Assembly (NCBI RefSeq): GCF_000313565.1
Contig: NZ_HE578925.1
Coordinates: 62,001 to 126,000, forward strand
From: Dielma fastidiosa
GTDB taxonomy: Bacteria; Bacillota_I; Bacilli_A; Erysipelotrichales; Erysipelotrichaceae
Length of the DNA stretch: 64,000 bases
Direction of reading: 5' to 3'
A program made the position numbers and the translations under genes. The notes beneath the pieces were generated by a model that worked only from the letters and a program-made list of their open reading frames with translations, did no database searches and was not told the origin of the DNA. This document shows positions 63,239 through 64,000 of the stretch, in pieces. Numbering within the stretch: position 1 is the first letter of the stretch; every line of letters begins with the position of its first letter.

Positions 63239-64000
63239 ATACCCTGAAACGGGCGGCAATCGGCTTGTTTTGTCTGCTTCTTTTAGTTGGCAGCATCATA
63301 CTCGCGGTATGGATTGTGCGTCCGCAGTGGCTGCAGCTAAAGCCGGATGAAAAGGTTGAAGCGGATCACGAACCGGAACCAATCAAACCCGTTGAACCCA
63401 GTAAACCGGTGATTGTGAAAACCCGGGCTGAGGAACTGCTTTCGGAAATGAGTCTGGAAGATAAAATCGGTCAGATCTTTTTTATCCGCTGTCCGCTTGA
63501 TGAGGAGCTTGAATCCGTGATGGAATTGCAGCCCGGCGGTGTGATTTTATTTGGCCGAGACTTAAATGGAAAAACCAGTCAGGAAGTGATCGATAAGAAT
63601 GCGCTGCTGCAGTCTATGAGCAAGCTGCCTTTACTGATCGGTGTTGATGAGGAGGGTGGTATTGTTAATCGTGTCTCCTGGAATCCAGCCTTAGTGCCGA
63701 CGCCTTTTCCAAGCCCGCAGGCATTATATAATGAAGGCGGTCTGGCCGAGGTCAGTCAAGACGCTAAAACTAAGAGCAGCTACTTGCTGGCGCTTGGCAT
63801 CAATGTAAATCTAGCGCCGGTAGCCGATGTGACTGATAATCCTGAGGATTATATGTATCCGCGAACGGTTGGCTTAGACAGTGAGGGAACAGCCGCTTAT
63901 GTGGCAGCGGTGGTTGATGCGATGAATGAGATGCAAATCGGTTCCTGTCTGAAGCATTTTCCCGGCTATGGCAGCAATATCGATACTCATGAAGATATTG
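63235..64000 (+). CDS. Glycoside hydrolase family 3, beta-N-acetylhexosaminidase-like (partial)
   Basis: The first 255 codons of a gene cut by the window end. A GTG start at 63235, with GAGGAAA upstream and a GTGA overlap, leads to a membrane anchor (AIGLFCLLLLVGSIILAVWI), a proline/glutamate linker and a GH3 domain: LLSEMSLEDKIGQIFF, QPGGVILFGRD, GVDEEGGIVNRV, INVNLAPVADV and the KHFPGYG motif with NagZ-type features. The aspartate nucleophile lies beyond the end. Likely it trims N-acetylglucosamine from peptidoglycan-derived or other glycans outside the cell. Confidence 0.88.
   Translation, partial: MNTLKRAAIGLFCLLLLVGSIILAVWIVRPQWLQLKPDEKVEADHEPEPIKPVEPSKPVIVKTRAEELLSEMSLEDKIGQIFFIRCPLDEELESVMELQPGGVILFGRDLNGKTSQEVIDKNALLQSMSKLPLLIGVDEEGGIVNRVSWNPALVPTPFPSPQALYNEGGLAEVSQDAKTKSSYLLALGINVNLAPVADVTDNPEDYMYPRTVGLDSEGTAAYVAAVVDAMNEMQIGSCLKHFPGYGSNIDTHEDI

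Overview
The window reads as a chromosomal segment of a low-GC Gram-positive bacterium (Bacillota). Strong GGAGG-type ribosome binding sites precede most genes, TGA is used as stop, and a LicT-type antiterminator, an infC-rpmI-rplT operon, a lysine riboswitch and several lipoproteins are present. The gene mix (LicD, LTA-synthase-like protein, DUF4080 radical SAM, AI-2E and CmpB-like membrane proteins) suits a gut Firmicute, perhaps Erysipelotrichia, but the genus cannot be fixed from sequence reading alone.

Layout. 1-5.1 kb: a UPF0158-like gene, then a PTS operon (LicT antiterminator, EIIBC, M81/MlrC metallopeptidase) with a readable promoter, RNA antiterminator and overlapping terminator. 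5.2-6.4 kb: an rRNA methyltransferase. 6.6-7.6 kb: CRISPR array 1, with leader but no cas genes beside it. 7.6-14.7 kb: a UDG-like protein, two maltose O-acetyltransferase-like enzymes, a RclA/Har-like flavin disulfide reductase with an Rrf2 regulator and matching operator, a NifX-like protein, pyridoxamine kinase, a lipoprotein and a CDF transporter. 15.4-24.3 kb: a nine-gene surface polysaccharide operon (LicD, flippase, three GT2, polymerase/ligase, GT4, PssD/PssE pair), followed by an LTA-synthase-like enzyme.

26.6-36.9 kb: the CRISPR-Cas locus. A type I-C effector operon in the order cas5c-cas8c (with internal cas11c)-cas7c-cas3 has no cas4, cas1 or cas2 anywhere in the window. Array 2 follows cas3, and array 3 lies 3.2 kb further on in the opposite orientation. 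The two carry near-identical 170-bp leaders that form inverted repeats around a degraded group II intron and three minus-strand genes (AI-2E family, CmpB-like, MarR). All three leaders, including that of array 1 some 26 kb away, carry a 45-nt hairpin sequence. In each case exactly 125 nt separates it from the first repeat, although the sequence between has largely diverged in array 1. This is the most striking unexplained signal in the window.

37-54.5 kb: glutamate dehydrogenase, FeoAB, several stand-alone enzymes, a MerR regulator facing a textbook MerR-type promoter for an FMN/FAD lipoprotein reductase, infC-rpmI-rplT with a leader and an apparent AUU start, and a lysine-riboswitch-controlled amino acid ABC transporter. 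54.5-58.9 kb: an M42 peptidase, then a decayed integrative-element remnant (recombinase tail, HxlR/flavodoxin-type reductase pair, ORF7/ORF8-like regulators, 112-bp inverted-repeat unit). 59-64 kb: a choline-kinase-like protein, radical SAM enzyme, XTP/dITP pyrophosphatase, tRNA methyltransferase, membrane protein and the 5' part of a GH3 glycosidase running off the end.

All family assignments come from motif and sequence recognition; no database search was run.
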